Below, piece after piece: positions 36,018 through 48,900 of a stretch of 64,000 nucleotides of DNA. Numbering within the stretch: the stretch's first letter is position 1; every line of letters starts with the position of its first letter. The notes under the pieces were generated by a model. It was not told where the DNA came from, did no database searches, and was given only the letters and a program-made list of their open reading frames with translations. Source of the stretch: Distichodus sexfasciatus (Eukaryota; Chordata; Actinopteri; Characiformes; Distichodontidae); NCBI GenBank assembly GCA_032718565.1, contig JAVGVS010000678.1, forward strand, positions 1 through 64,000, written 5' to 3'. Both the position numbers and the translations under genes were made by a program.

Positions 36018-36140
36018 GGCAAAGGTACCGGTAAAGGTACCAATGAGGTACTTGTGAGCAAGCTGCCCACTGCTCCTTCACGGATGGGGTTTGGTTGTGG
36101 TGCACTGTGGTGTGTTCACAATGACAATCACTCACTCAAA
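36018..36140 (+). repeat. tRNA-derived SINE, body and tail only
   Basis: GGTACCGGTAAAGGTACCAA then a shortened body and CACAATGACAATCACTCAC tail. Confidence 0.7.
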
Positions 36141-36249
36141 CAATATGCACATGTAGAGTTACTTTTGGTAGTATACATATTTTATACTATTACACTAGGA
36201 AACATATTTTTCTATATATCTTTATTCTTTAGATATAGTTTCTTATATC

Positions 36250-37135
36250 ATTTCTATTTTAATTTGTCTTAGGAATTAAAAGGGAATATTTCACTACGTT
36301 ATACTTTTTTACGTATAACATGTATGTGATAAAGAATCTTGACTCTTGAAAATAAAATAAAGCTCCAGAAAAATGTAAGAGACCACTTCATTTTTTTCTG
36401 TTCACAGGCTTTGCAGCATATGGCTGTGAGTGTAAAATGTACAGGTTTCTATTCTTTTATAAACTATATAAAGTTGCAGGTGTGTGAAAATTAAGACAGC
36501 AGTCTACATTTTCATATATAACTGCAGTTCTGTTTTTATAGCAGTTATTCCATGTGTTATATTCCGACACCTATACACCTGATTCAATTTGCTGATTAGA
36601 GGAAACAGAGGTCAGCACATGAGGACACCGTGGACTTGTGTCTTTTAATGACGTAATTGTAAAATAATATATGTATGTGTAGTCTGCAACTGCCAGCTTA
36701 GAGTAAGATCATTTACTCCATATGATAATAAGATAATATATAAGATAATTTACTCTAAAAATGTCTGAAATGTTGAAATAAGCAGGGTAAAGTTATAAAA
36801 GAACATCAACTTGTTTATTTTACACGGACACACAGCCACAAACTGTAAAAACAATGAATCAGAAATAAAGTGATGTGGTCGCTTATTTTTTTCCGGAGCT
36901 GTGTCTGTATATAAATACAAAAATTTATAAAAAGAAATAAAATAGAAATTGGAATATGGAATAAGTAGATTCAAGATTCTTTATTTGTCGCATACACAGT
37001 GTAGAGAAATGTTCCCTGAACGATCCTAAGACCTATCAGGGCTGGTCCCCATAGTCCCCCCCATAGGGATAGGCTCCAAATCCCCCCGCGACCTCAGTTG
37101 GGAGTCAGCAGTTTGTATAATGAATAAATGAATGA
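36250..37135. repeat. L2-like retrotransposon tails and AT-rich DNA
   Basis: A GATAAAGAATCTTGACTC tail ends near 36,350, and an opposite-strand tail (ATTCAAGATTCTTTATTTG) begins near 36,971. These are the 3' ends usual for fish L2-type LINEs. The 37,040-37,130 block resembles another dispersed fish repeat end (CATAGGGATAGGCTCC). No reverse transcriptase coding is present. Confidence 0.5.
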
Positions 37136-37254
37136 ATTAATTTAGAAATGGGAAATTATCGCAAGATTTCTTACTTACTCTGTTGTTAAACTAAAAAATA
37201 ACAGAAGAATAAAATAACGCAGGGTGTTCTAATCCCAGGCTCTAAAACCACATT

Positions 37255-37850
37255 TCCACCCCCGAACAAGGCCCTGATTTACCCCAAATTGCTGGAAGGC
37301 GACTGTCCGTGTAATCAGGAGAAGGTGGTGTAAACGCTGCCACGTGAACGTGTCAGAGGGAAGAGGGGAGTCAGACGAACGCTCGTCTCTAAAAGTGATG
37401 TTCTCCCGTCTGCACATTAAGCACGGCTCCCTGTCGGCCGCCAATGTCCCATGACGCGCATTAGTAAGGTCTATATTAGGGTGCGTTTATAGGGCCGTGG
37501 GTGTGCCGTGTGGACGTGAGGCGCCGCTAGCCCCCCAGCGTGGGTCATTATTCAGGTAATGGCGCGGCCTGCGTGACATTAGCGCGCCGCCGTTTGATCC
37601 ATCAGGCAGCCGAGCGTGTTAAAGGTGATTTGGGGCCCGGTCTCGAGGCTCCAGGCCGAGTCACTCACGGCTAGAAAAGGGGGCCGGAACACGGCGGCGA
37701 TCATCGCCCACGGCTCGTTAAGCGACATCTACGTGACGTGCTCCGTTTTAATTTTTATCAGGTCGGGTCTGGTTGGGGAGGGAGGGTGGAGGGGGAGAGG
37801 TCGTCCATCACCACGGCGGAGTGACAACAGGTGTTAAAACTGCGTTCGAT
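37255..37850. promoter_or_regulatory. CpG-rich, complex, possibly conserved non-coding block
   Basis: About 600 bp of complex GC-rich sequence in an AT-rich, repeat-filled intergenic region. It has homeodomain-type cores (TCATTATTCAGGTAATGG near 37,547), many CpGs and no codon structure. Candidate regulatory element or unrecognised CpG island; inferred from composition only. Confidence 0.3.
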
Positions 37851-38164
37851 GAAGGCGCCGCCTAATGAAGGGGTTTTTAAAAAATGATCTAAACGAATGC
37901 GGTCATTGAGGCCAGCTCTGCACACACCATTAGCAAACAGTCACAACGCACAACGTTAGACAGCATTAAAGGAGAAATGTTAGAGCTGACACCCATCTGA
38001 TACGTGGATGGAATATTGGTCCAATAACCAACCATGAGGCAGCACCATTTAAAGACTTCAAAACCAAAAGTAAAAAAATTAACTGTACCCCAGACACGAC
38101 GGCAGATTGGGGCCATTGCAGATTTAAAAAAAAAAAATGAAGCTGAGGGAGGAGGGGGAAAATT

Positions 38165-38640
38165 CTTAGAAAAAAGTTAGAAATTCTGAGATTGAAGTTG
38201 TAAATTTACGAAGAGAAAACTCGGATATTTACAATCTGACTTTATTTCACACAGATTTGCAAGTTTTCCTTGCTAATTTGTGACTATGTTCCTGGAGAAC
38301 ATCTGACTTGTTTTCTCATGAGTTTTTCCTTGTAAAATTGCCACTCTAATCTCAGAGAATATGTGATTTGTCCTTCTTGAAAATGTACGACTTAAATCTC
38401 AGAATTTATGACACTGTTCTTGCAAATTTGTGATGTATTTCTTTGTAAAATTGACACTTCAATCTCAGAGAATATGTGACTTTTTCTTCTGTGACTTAAA
38501 TCTTGGAGTTTCTGATTTGTTTTCTCGCAAATTTGAGTTTTTTTTCTCGTAAAAATTGCCAGTGTAATCACAGAGAATATGTTTTTTCTCGTAAATGTAC
38601 AACTTTATGAATTTCTGACTTTTTTCCCCAGAATTTTACT
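38165..38640. repeat. Degenerate short tandem repeat
   Basis: Imperfect repeats of a roughly 40-110 bp period, with words such as CTCAGAGAATATGTGA, TCTCGTAAAATTG and AAATTTGTGAC recurring at least four times. Similar words occur in the palindrome at 17,271-17,487. Confidence 0.5.
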
Positions 38641-38885
38641 CTCACCCACCTCCCTCTGCTCCTCTGTTCTTTTTAATCTACGATGTCCCTAAAACACTGT
38701 CGTAGACAGAGGACCCAGATTAACATATGAGAAAGATCATGAGTGACTTTTCTTGTGATGTGGACAAAACAAACGGCGTTTTCTCCAGATTATGAGCTAC
38801 TTTTCTCATGATCTCAACATGAGTCACTTTCTTGAGATTTTTAGGTGATTTCCACCTAATCTAAGCCTTTTTTTCGGAATCTTAC

Positions 38886-39135
38886 AACAGTTGGCAGCGT
38901 AACCGTTTGGGTGTTCGCCTTGTGATCAGATGGTCGCCGGTTCTAATCCCGGAATAGAAAGGTACCACTGAGGTACTCATGAGCATGGTACCGCCCCCAA
39001 GCACAGCTACCCGGGTGCTGCCAAAAGAGCTGCTCCTTCACGGACTGGAGAAATAATGCAGCGCTCACATCTGGTTGTGGTGAACTGTGCGCTGTGCTGT
39101 GTTCACAATGACAAACCATCCCTCACTTAAATTCA
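38886..39135 (+). repeat. tRNA-derived SINE, near full length
   Basis: CAGTTGGCAGCGTAACC head, GTCGCCGGTTCTAATCCCGG B-box, body and tail present. Confidence 0.8.
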
Positions 39136-39139
39136 TTTG

Positions 39140-40260
39140 ATTTTCAAGTGATCTGGCTAACCTGAAAACCCCGCTCTGTTTAACGCCACCTCTGGTCCCG
39201 GGTCGAGGAGATTTGTAATTCTGTTCTCCGCTTTAGGGTGAGATCAACACAGAGCAAGTCAAAATTTCCATGTGACGGCTGATCCAGAAACGGTGACGCA
39301 TTCTTCTCCAGATCACACAGACGCACACAGCGTGCTTCCTAAAGTGTGTGTGTGTGTAGGTGTATGTGAGACACACACACACACACACACACACACACTA
39401 CGCACATTACACCAGCCGCCATGTCATCAGGCTGCTCAGGTTCCCGCGAATCGTCAAACCACAAAAATCATCTCCATGATCAAAAACAGAGACAGGATCA
39501 GGTTACGCAGAGCCATGATACCAACGGCCGTCCAACCACAGGCTGAGTGTGAGTGTGAGTGTGTGTGAGACAGTGAGCCTGACACTGCTGTCTGGCCTGT
39601 GTACGTACATACACACACGCACTGACATATTCCAACTCTTACATCTGTGTATAATAATTCAAGAACAGATTTATCAGTGCGAAAGCCATATTTAGCATGT
39701 TTAAGTATTTTTGGGGGGGGGGTTAACTCCTGATCCAGACCCAGACCAGGTTTGGGGGGTTAAAATATTCAGTTTATTCTTGTTACTGTAAAAATATATG
39801 ATAATATGTGCGTCTTAAGAGTCTTAATATCAAATTTTTACATTCAGCGACAACTTTTATTTTGTAGCAGATTAACTTCCTGTTTAAGTCCACCAACTGC
39901 GGGACAAAGTCCTCTTTTTAAATGGTTGACGTTCGCGAGGCGGTTGTGTTTCGGCTTGTGTACTTTCGTCCTTTACCACTTTTGCTGGCGAGTTTTATGT
40001 TGTCGGCTCTCGGCAGGTCTGAATGTTTAATGGACGGCTGGAGGCCGTCTGCCCCGAGCGAAGAGAGCTGCACGCAGCCAGAGGCCGGTCACGCATGTTT
40101 TTGACTGATGGACTTTTTGGCTTTCTAGTTGGGGTGTTAGGGAAGCTGCGTTCAAACGGTAGCTTTTCAAGATGCAAGTTGTTTATGATCTAAAAGTAAC
40201 TAAGATATAGCCAAGCACTGGGTTTAACAGATAGCTACATTACGAGTTAAAAAAAAAAAA
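39140..40260. other. Intergenic DNA with CA/GT runs
   Basis: (GT)n and (CA)n at 39,345-39,400, a G run at 39,713-39,722 and otherwise unique DNA. No gene recognised. Confidence 0.45.
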
Positions 40261-40912
40261 AAAACCAAACCTAACAACGATCTCATCCTAAACCCCAAAC
40301 CTAACTATTTTAATCTAATCCTAACCCCAAACCTAGCCAACGTAATCTAATCCTAACCCAAACCTATTGTAATCTAATCCTAACCCCAGACCTAACAATA
40401 ATATAATCCCAAACCTAGCTACCATAATCTAATCCTAACCCAAACCTAGCCAACATAATCTAATCCTAATTCCAAACCTATCGTAATTCAATTCAATTCA
40501 ATTCAAAATTCAATTCAAATTTATTTATATAGCGCTCTTAACAACAGTCATTGTCACAAAGCACTTTACATATAACCGGCCTAAACCCCCCAACAAGCAA
40601 GCCTGAGCCTGAGGTAATCTAATCCCAGACCTAACAATAATATAATCCCAACCCCAAACCTAGCCAACATAATCTAATCCTAACCCAAACCTACCCAACA
40701 TAATCTAATCCTAATTCCAAACCTATCGTAATCTAATCCTAACCCCAGACCTAACAATAATATAATCCCAACCCCAAACCTAGCTACCATAATCTAATCC
40801 TAACCCCAAACCTAGCCAATATAATCTAATCCAACTCCAAACCTAACTATCATAATCTAATCCTAATCCAAACCTAGCCAACATAATCTAATCCTACACC
40901 CAAACCTAACTA

Positions 40913-41000
40913 TGCAGAGGTCACATTTGCTTGTGGTGCACAGTGTGCTGTGTTGTGGTGTGTTCATAATGACAAATAATCACTCACTTTCACTTTCTAT
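40913..41000 (+). repeat. tRNA-derived SINE 3' fragment inside satellite
   Basis: GCAGAGGTCACATTTGCTTG and CATAATGACAAATAATCACT; interrupts satellite copy 1. Confidence 0.75.
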
Positions 41001-41239
41001 TCCTAATTCCAAACCTATCACAATCTAACCCTAACTCAGAACCTAGCCATCATAATCTAATCCTAACCCCAGACCTAACAATAATATAATCCTAACCCCA
41101 AACCTATCATAATCTAGTCCTAATCCCAGGTTTAATTAACCCATAATCCATGATGATTTTTGCCACATTAGCATATTTGGGTGGAGTTTCCTTGTTAAGT
41201 GCTGAAGTCTGAAAGGGACGACGTGAGTGTGTTTTAACA

Positions 41240-41440
41240 GTGTGTGTGTTGGTCACGCCCCTTCACACCCTGAGCGTCCCGGTGTGGTCGCCTGGGAAAC
41301 CGCAGGCCCCCCAGGCTGGCGCCAGAGCGCTGGGAGAATCGATCGGTGCAGAAGCACTTCCTGCCCATTCGCTCCGCTCACACACTGCCCTCATTAATTA
41401 TTACTGCCAGCACTGCGGCTAGAACGCCCTGGGCACCCAC
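41240..41440. promoter_or_regulatory. Unique GC-rich block inside satellite, possible conserved element
   Basis: Complex sequence free of repeats (GGCGCCAGAGCGCTGGGAG near 41,319; CATTAATTATTACTGCCAG near 41,393) interrupts the satellite. It lacks an open frame with family features. A homeodomain-type TTAATTA core is present. Confidence 0.25.
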
Positions 41441-42027
41441 AACACACACACACACACAATCACAACACAGCCACATGCAGGGGCTCTCCTACGAGTGTGA
41501 GCACAAACCCACACACACACGCACTTGTGTGTTTTTGTTCAAAGTTGGAACTTTCTTAATGGATTCCACTCACATTCATTTCTTTCTTAAGTGTTTTAAA
41601 CCTGGTCATAATCCAGTCTTAACCCCAAACCTGACCATAATCTCATCCTGCCCCAGTCCCTAATTTAGTCGCAACCTTAATTCTGTGCATAATCTAATCC
41701 CAACCACAATCTCATACCAAACTTGGCCATAATATAGTCCTAATCCCAAACCCAAAGATCATAATCCCAACACTACACATGACCATAACCTGATCCTTAC
41801 AATCATAATCAAATCCTAACGTCAATCTTGACCAAAATCATAAAATCAGCATTAACTAATAAACTAATCCTAAATTTGAACCTAACCATCATTATGTAAT
41901 CCTAACACTAAGCCGATCAATCATAATCTAACTCTAATCCCAAAGCTATCAACCATAGTTTAATCATAATCCTAAACCAGATGATAATCTAATCCTAACC
42001 CCAAACCTAACAGTGACAGTCTAATCC

Positions 42028-42215
42028 ATTTGCATTTAGCAGACGCTCTCATCCAGAGTGACTAACATTTCCTAATTTCAGGGACAGTTCCCCTGAGAGC
42101 AATTTAGGGTTAAGGGTCTTGCTCAGGGACCCAGTGTTGGCAACACCAGGTCGGAGTCGAACCCACAACCTCTTGGTCCAAATGCGAGTGTCCTACCACT
42201 AGGCCACCAACACGT
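42028..42215 (+). repeat. Second SINE type, inside satellite
   Basis: CATTTAGCAGACGCTCTCAT and TTAAGGGTCTTGCTCAGGGA, with a B-box-like GGAGTCGAACCCACAACC. Confidence 0.75.
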
Positions 42216-42752
42216 CATAACCTAATCTCAATCCTAAACCTGACCATAACAATGTAGTCCTAATCCAAAAGATAATCATAATCTAACCCTAAATCTAAAC
42301 CTAATCATCATACAATCATAACCCTAAACCCAACAATCCCTCTAATTCTAATCCCAAAGCTAACAGGTATAATCTAATTCTAATCCAAAATCTATCAACC
42401 AGTTTAATCATAACCCTAAACCAGACGATAATCTAATCCTAACAATAATAGTCTAATCCAAACTAATCATAACCTAATCTCAACCCTAAACCCTAAACCA
42501 GAACAATGTAATTCTAATCCAAAAGTTAACCATCATAATCTAATCTTAGTACCAAACCTAACAATCATGATGTAAACCTAATCCAAAACATAATCACAAT
42601 CTAACCCTAATCCCAAACCTAAAAATCTTAATTTAGTCCTAATCTCAAACCTAACAATCATAATCCTAAACAGGACTTTAATTAAATGCTAACCATCAAA
42701 ACCAACACACACAATAATTCGGGCACGCTTACTGGACTGGTAGTTTTTCTCT

Positions 42753-42758
42753 TTTAAT
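42753..42758 (-). terminator. pdss2: Candidate PDSS2 polyadenylation signal
   Basis: Minus-strand ATTAAA 227 bp after the PDSS2 stop codon, just before the satellite resumes. No AATAAA is closer. Confidence 0.4.
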
Positions 42759-42984
42759 AAAGTTCATAAATATTGGCAATGCAAGACGGGGTTCACTGCA
42801 GTTCCACAGCTGCTGCAGGGAAACGGTGACGTCTGCGTTAACAATCAGTCATCAAGAAGCTCTGAATCCCACATAAAAACCACAGAAAATATGGATTTAT
42901 AAAATTCATCAGCAGAGTCCTGCAGCACTGGGAGCTTCATTCCGAAATCGGACAAAGTTCTCGTCCCAGCTTCCCGTTCCCGCG

Positions 42985-45900
42985 CTAGAACTTGTTGACG
43001 GCGCCGGCGATGTTCTCCAGAGCAGACCGGGCCTCGGACGGCGGAAAACGCCGGATGGCTTCTAAGGCTTTGTTGCTATGGTAACCGCAGAGGTCAGCAG
43101 CCTGACGCACACCTTCGCCTGACTTGATGACGTGCCAAAGCTGCAGAACAGGACAGAACAGAGTTAGTGCTCGTTAGGAGTGGACGAGTTTAGAAGTTTA
43201 ATTCTGACTTCTGATTATGGAACAGTGTGTAACGAGTGGAACTTTCAAGAGCTTTTAAGAAACCGAGCGAGAGAGAGAGAGCGCGAGAGAGACGGACAGA
43301 CTTGACTCCTGCTGTGTGGGGACATGTTTAGCTGGAGGCTGTTTCTGCAAAATGAATTGGGAGATGTTTTTGGCTGTAGAGAGTCCTTATGGGAATCAGC
43401 TTAAAAAACGGGAGAAAAGGGAAGAAATGAGGAGGGAAATGAGAGGAGGGAGGGAGGGAGGGAGGGAGGGAGAGGTTGTGCTGGACAGGTCCATACCCTT
43501 CTCTTCAACAAAAACCCAAAACCACTCACCCCTCACGTATTAAACATTTTATTTTATGATATATTAGGCTTGTTATTGGTTAATTACATGTTTATGTGCT
43601 CGTCTTTAACCAGCGTGAGTCTGAATAATATGTGATTTTATAGAATTTTATTTTTCCTTTTGTTTTAGAATAACTTTGAAAAAGACGCATGTTGAAACAA
43701 CAGTATTACTGTATTCATTCATTTATACATTCATTATCCGAAATGCTTAATCCCTATCAGGGTTGCAGGGACTTTCCCGGGACTACGGGCGCGAAGTGGG
43801 GATCTATGATGGAGGACAAGTACGAGATCAGACCACCAGGTCAGGGTTCGGTAATCCTAACCCCAAACATAACTATCATAATCCAATCCTAACCCCAAAC
43901 CTAACTATTATAATCCAATCCCAACCTCAAACCTATCACAATCCAATCCTAACCCCAAACCTAACTATCACAATCCAATCCTAACCCCAAACCTAACTAT
44001 GATAATCCAATCCCAACCCCAAAGCTAACTATCATAATCCAATCCTAACCCCAAACCTAACTATCATAATCTAATCCTAACACCAAAACTAACTATCATA
44101 ATCTAATCCTAACCCCAAACATAACTATCATAATCCAATCCTAACCCCAAACCTAACTATTATAATCCAATCCTAATCCCAAACCTAACTATCATAATCC
44201 AATCCTAACCCCAAACCTAACTATCACAATCCAATCCTAACCCCAAACCTAACTATCACAATCCAATCCCAACCCCAAACCTAACTATCATAATCCAATC
44301 CTAACCCCAAACATAACTATCATAATCCAATCCCAACCCCAAAGCTAACTATCATAATCCAATCCTAACCCCAAACCTAACTATCATAATCTAATCCTAA
44401 CACCAAACCTAACTATCATAATCTAATCCTAACCCCAAACATAACTATCATAATCCAATCCTAACCCCAAACCTAACTATTATAATCCAATCCCACAACC
44501 CCAAACCTATCATAATCCCGATCACAACTTTAAACACCAACTATCCTTAAAATCCAGTCACAACCCCAGACCCCTGGCTGTCACAGTCAGTCCTGACTGA
44601 GCCTGGCTGTCACAGTCCAGTCGGCCCCAGGCCTGACTGTCATGGTCAGTCCTATTTGGGCATCGGCCATCATGATCCGAGTCTGACCCCCAGGCCACCA
44701 ACTGTCATGATCTGGGAGTCCTGACTGGGCCTGGCTGTCATGATCTCAATTACCAGCACCCAGGCACCTGGCTGTCATGATCTCAGTCCTGTACAGGCAG
44801 CTATCATGATCAGTCCTGGCTGATCTGCAACTGTTGTGATCGATCCTGATCCCAGGCATGACGCTGTCATAGTCCAGTCCTGACTGGGCCACAGCTATCA
44901 CCAGTCCAGTCCTGATCCCAGAGCATAGCTATCATGAGTCCAGTCCTGACCCCCAGGTACAACTGTCATGATCAGTCTGACACAGGCCTGTCACCAGTCC
45001 CAGTCCTGACACAGGCCTAACTGTCATGATCGATCCTGACACAGGCCACAACAGTCATGATCTGATCCTGACCCCCAGGCATGGCTGTCATGAAATCCAG
45101 TCCTGACCCCCAGGCCTGGCTGTTGTAGTCAGTCTCAGTCCCGTAGCTATCATGATCGATCCTGACACAGGCCTGTCACAGTCAGTCCTGACTGAGGCCT
45201 GGCTGTCATGATCCAGTCCTGGCCCCAGGCCTGGCAGTCATGATCTAGTCCTGGCCCCCAGAGCCATAGCTATCTTGATCCAGTCCTGGCCCCAGGCAGC
45301 AGCTGTCATGATCCAGTCTGACCCCAAGGCCCCAGCTGTCATGATCCAGTGCTGGCCCCCAAGGCCTAGCTGTCATGATCTGATCCTGATCTGAGCATGG
45401 CTGTCATGATCCAGTCCTGTTACAGGCCTGGCTGTCATGATCGATCCTGACTGGGCCTGTCACGATCCAGTCCTGGCCCCAGGCCTGGCCAATGTGATCA
45501 GGAGTCCTGGCCCCCAGGCCTGGCAGTCATGATCCTGATCTGGCCTGAGCGCAGCTGTCATGAATCGATCCTGACCCCCAGGCCTGGCTGTTGTAAGTCC
45601 CAGTCCTGATCTGGAGCACTTGAGCTATCGTGATCAGTCCTGGCCTGGGCCTGTCACCCAGTCAGTCCTATTTTAGGCCTGGCTGTCATGATCCAGTCTG
45701 ACCCCAGGCCTGAGCAGTCATGATCTAATCCTATTTAAACATAACTATCATAATCCAATCCTAACCCCAAACCTAACTATTATAATCCAATCCTAATCCC
45801 AAACATAACTATCACAATCCAATCCTAACCCCAAACCTATCACAATCTAATCCTATTTAAACCACAACTGTCACAATCAATCCTAACCCAAACCTATACG

Positions 45901-48900
45901 CAATCCAATCCCTAACCCCCAAAACTAACAATCATAGAAAGCTAATCCCTAGCTTCAAGCCTAACTATCACAATCCTAATCCTAACCCAAACCTAACTAT
46001 CGCCAATCTGATCCTAACCCCCAAACCTAACTATCATAATCTAATCCTAACCCCAAACCTAACTATCCTAACTATCATAATCTAATCCTAACCCCAAACC
46101 TATCATAATCCAATCCTAACCCCAAACCTAACTATCACAATCAATCCCAACCCCAAAACCTAACTATCATAATCCCGAAATCCTAACCCCAAACATAACT
46201 ATCATGAAATCAATCCCAACCCCAAAGCTAACTATCATAATCAATCTATTTAAAACCTAACTATCGCCAATCTAATCGCCCCACTTTAAAACCTAGCTAT
46301 CATAATCTAAATCCTAACCCCAAACATAACTGTCATGAAATCCCAGTCCTATCCCAAACCTAACTATTATAATCCAGTCTAATCCCAAACATAAACCATC
46401 ATGAAATCCAGTCTAAACCCAAACCTAACTATCACTGAAAGTCAATCCTAATCCCAAACGCCAACTATCATAATCTGATCCTGACCCCCAAACCCTAGCT
46501 ATCATAAATCCAGTCTATTGGAGCCTGTCACCAATCTCAATCCTAACCCCCAAACTAACTGTCATGGTCGATCCTGGCCCCAGGCCACATCACGATCTAG
46601 TCCTGACCCCCCAGAGCCTGGCTATCCGCAGTCCAGTCCTAACTGAGCCTGTAAGCAGTCAGTCTATTTAAGCCTAGCGATCATGGCTAGTCTGGCCCCC
46701 AAGCCTGCTGTCACCAGTCTAATCCTGGCCCAAGGCTAACTGTCATGATCTGATTCCTGGCCCCCAGGCCACAACTGTCGTAATCTGATCCTGGCTTTGG
46801 AGCCTAGGCTGTCATGATCCAGTCTGGCTGAGCCTGGCTATCGCCAGTCTGATCCTGTTGGGCCTGTCATGATCCAGTCCTGAACCCCAGGCCTAGCTAT
46901 CCGCAGTCGATCCCTGGCTGAGCCTGTCGCCCAGTCAGTCTCCTGGCCCCAGGCCACAACAGTCATGGGGCTGATCCTGACACAGGCCTGGCTGTCACAG
47001 TCTAGTCCTGGCCCAGGCCTGGCTGTCGTGATCCAGTCCTGACCCCACAGAGCCTGTCACAGTCCGGTCTGGCTTTAAGGCCTGGCCATCGTGATCCCGA
47101 TCCTGACTGGAGCCTGGCTGGTCATGATCTGATCCTGGCTTCCCAGCATGGCTGTCATGATCAGTCTATTTTAGGCCACAACTGTTGTAGTCCCGATCCT
47201 GATCCCAGGCATGACTGTCTGGTCAGTCCTGGCCCCCAGGCCTGTCAAGTCCAGTCCTGACCCCAGGCCTGGCTGTCATGAGTCCAGTCCTGGCCCCAGG
47301 CCTGGCAGTCTTGATCTAGTCCTGTTTGGGCATGGCTGTCATGGGTCAAGTCCTGGCCCCAGGCCTGGCTGTTGTAGTCCAGTCCTGATCCCAGGGCATG
47401 GCTGTCGCCAGTCAGTCCTGACCCCAGGCCTGTCACAGTCTGATCCTGACACAGGCCTGGCTGTCACAGTCCAGTCCTGACCTTTGGGCCTGGCAGTCCA
47501 GTCTGACACAGGCCACCAGCAGTCTGGAGGCTAGTCTGAAAGCACAGGCCTGGCATCGCAGTCTAGTCCTGGCCCCAAGGCCTGGCTATCATGATCTGGG
47601 TCCTGGCCCCAGGCCTGGCTGTCATGAAAGTCTGATCCTATTTTGGGCCTGGCTGTCCTGGCTGTCAGTGATCTAGTCCTGGCCACAGGCCTGTCATGAT
47701 CCAGTCCTATTTTGGGCCACAGCTGTCGCAGTGATCCAGTCCCGGCCCAGAGGCCTGGCTGTCATGATCCAGTCCTGTTTGGAGCATAGCTGTCGCCAGT
47801 CCGATCCCCGGCCCCAGGAGTGGCTGTCATGGGAGTCAGTCCTGACCCCAGACTGGCTGTCATGGAGTCTGATCCAGCACTTTGGGGCCCCTGGCTGTCA
47901 TGATCCTGATCCTGGCCCCAGGCCATGAAGCTGTCATGATCCAGTCCTGACACCCCAAGGCCTGGCTGTTGCTCAGTCAGTCCTGATCTGGAGCACAGCT
48001 GTCATGATCCAGTCCTGAGCCCCAGAGCTAACTGTCACCGATCGATCTGATCCCAGAGCATGGCTTTATCGCCAATCCAGTCCTGACTTTGGGAGGCCAC
48101 TAGCTATCATGATCCGTCCTGACTGAGCCTGTCACGCAGTCTAAATCCTATTTAGACCTGGCTATCATGATCCCGATTCTGACACAGGCCTGTCACCAGT
48201 CTGATCCCTGACCCCAGACCCTGGCTGTCACCAGTCAGTCCTGACACAGGCCTGTGCGTGATCCAGTGCTGGCTGGGCCTGGCTGAGTCATAGTGATCCC
48301 CACTGACCCCAGGCCTAGCTGTCACGATCTAGTCTCAACCCCAGGCCACCAAGCTATCATGTGATCTGATCCTGGCCCCAGGCCTAGCTGTCGCCAGTCT
48401 GGTCCTGGCCCCAGGCCTGGCTGTCCATCAGTCAGTCCTGGCTGAGCCTGGCTGTCATGATCCTGATCCTGACACAGGCCTGTCATGATCGATCCTGGCC
48501 CCCAGGCCTGGCTGTCACTGATCGATCCTGTTGGGCCTGTCGCGATCAGTCCTGGCCCCCAGGCCTGTGATCATGGCTAATCCTGTACCCCAGGCCTGGC
48601 TGTCACTGATCCTGATCCTGAGCAGGGCCTAGCTGTCATAATCTGATCCCTGCTTCCGACCTAACTATCATGATCTAGTCCTGGCCCCAGGCCTAGCTAT
48701 CATAGTCGATCATGCCCCCAAGGCCTAACTGTATCATGATCTGAGGTCTGACCCCCAGGCCTGGCTATCGTAGTCTGATCCTGACCCCAGGCCACAAGCT
48801 GTCTTGATCTGATCCTGGCCCCAGGCCTGGCCTGCAGTCTCAGTCCTGGCCACAGGCCTAACTGTCACTGATCTGATCCTGACCCCAGGCCTGTCATGGT

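Larger units (their letters stand above)
40264..42690. repeat. Degenerate CCTAACCCCAAACC satellite, copy 1
   Basis: A drifted array of short units built from TAATCTAATCCTAACCCC and AAACCTAACAATCA-like words. It is interrupted by a dispersed fish repeat (40,489-40,616), a partial SINE (40,913-41,000), unique GC-rich DNA (41,130-41,580) and a second SINE type (42,028-42,215). It is closely related to the larger array inside the PDSS2 intron. Confidence 0.85.
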
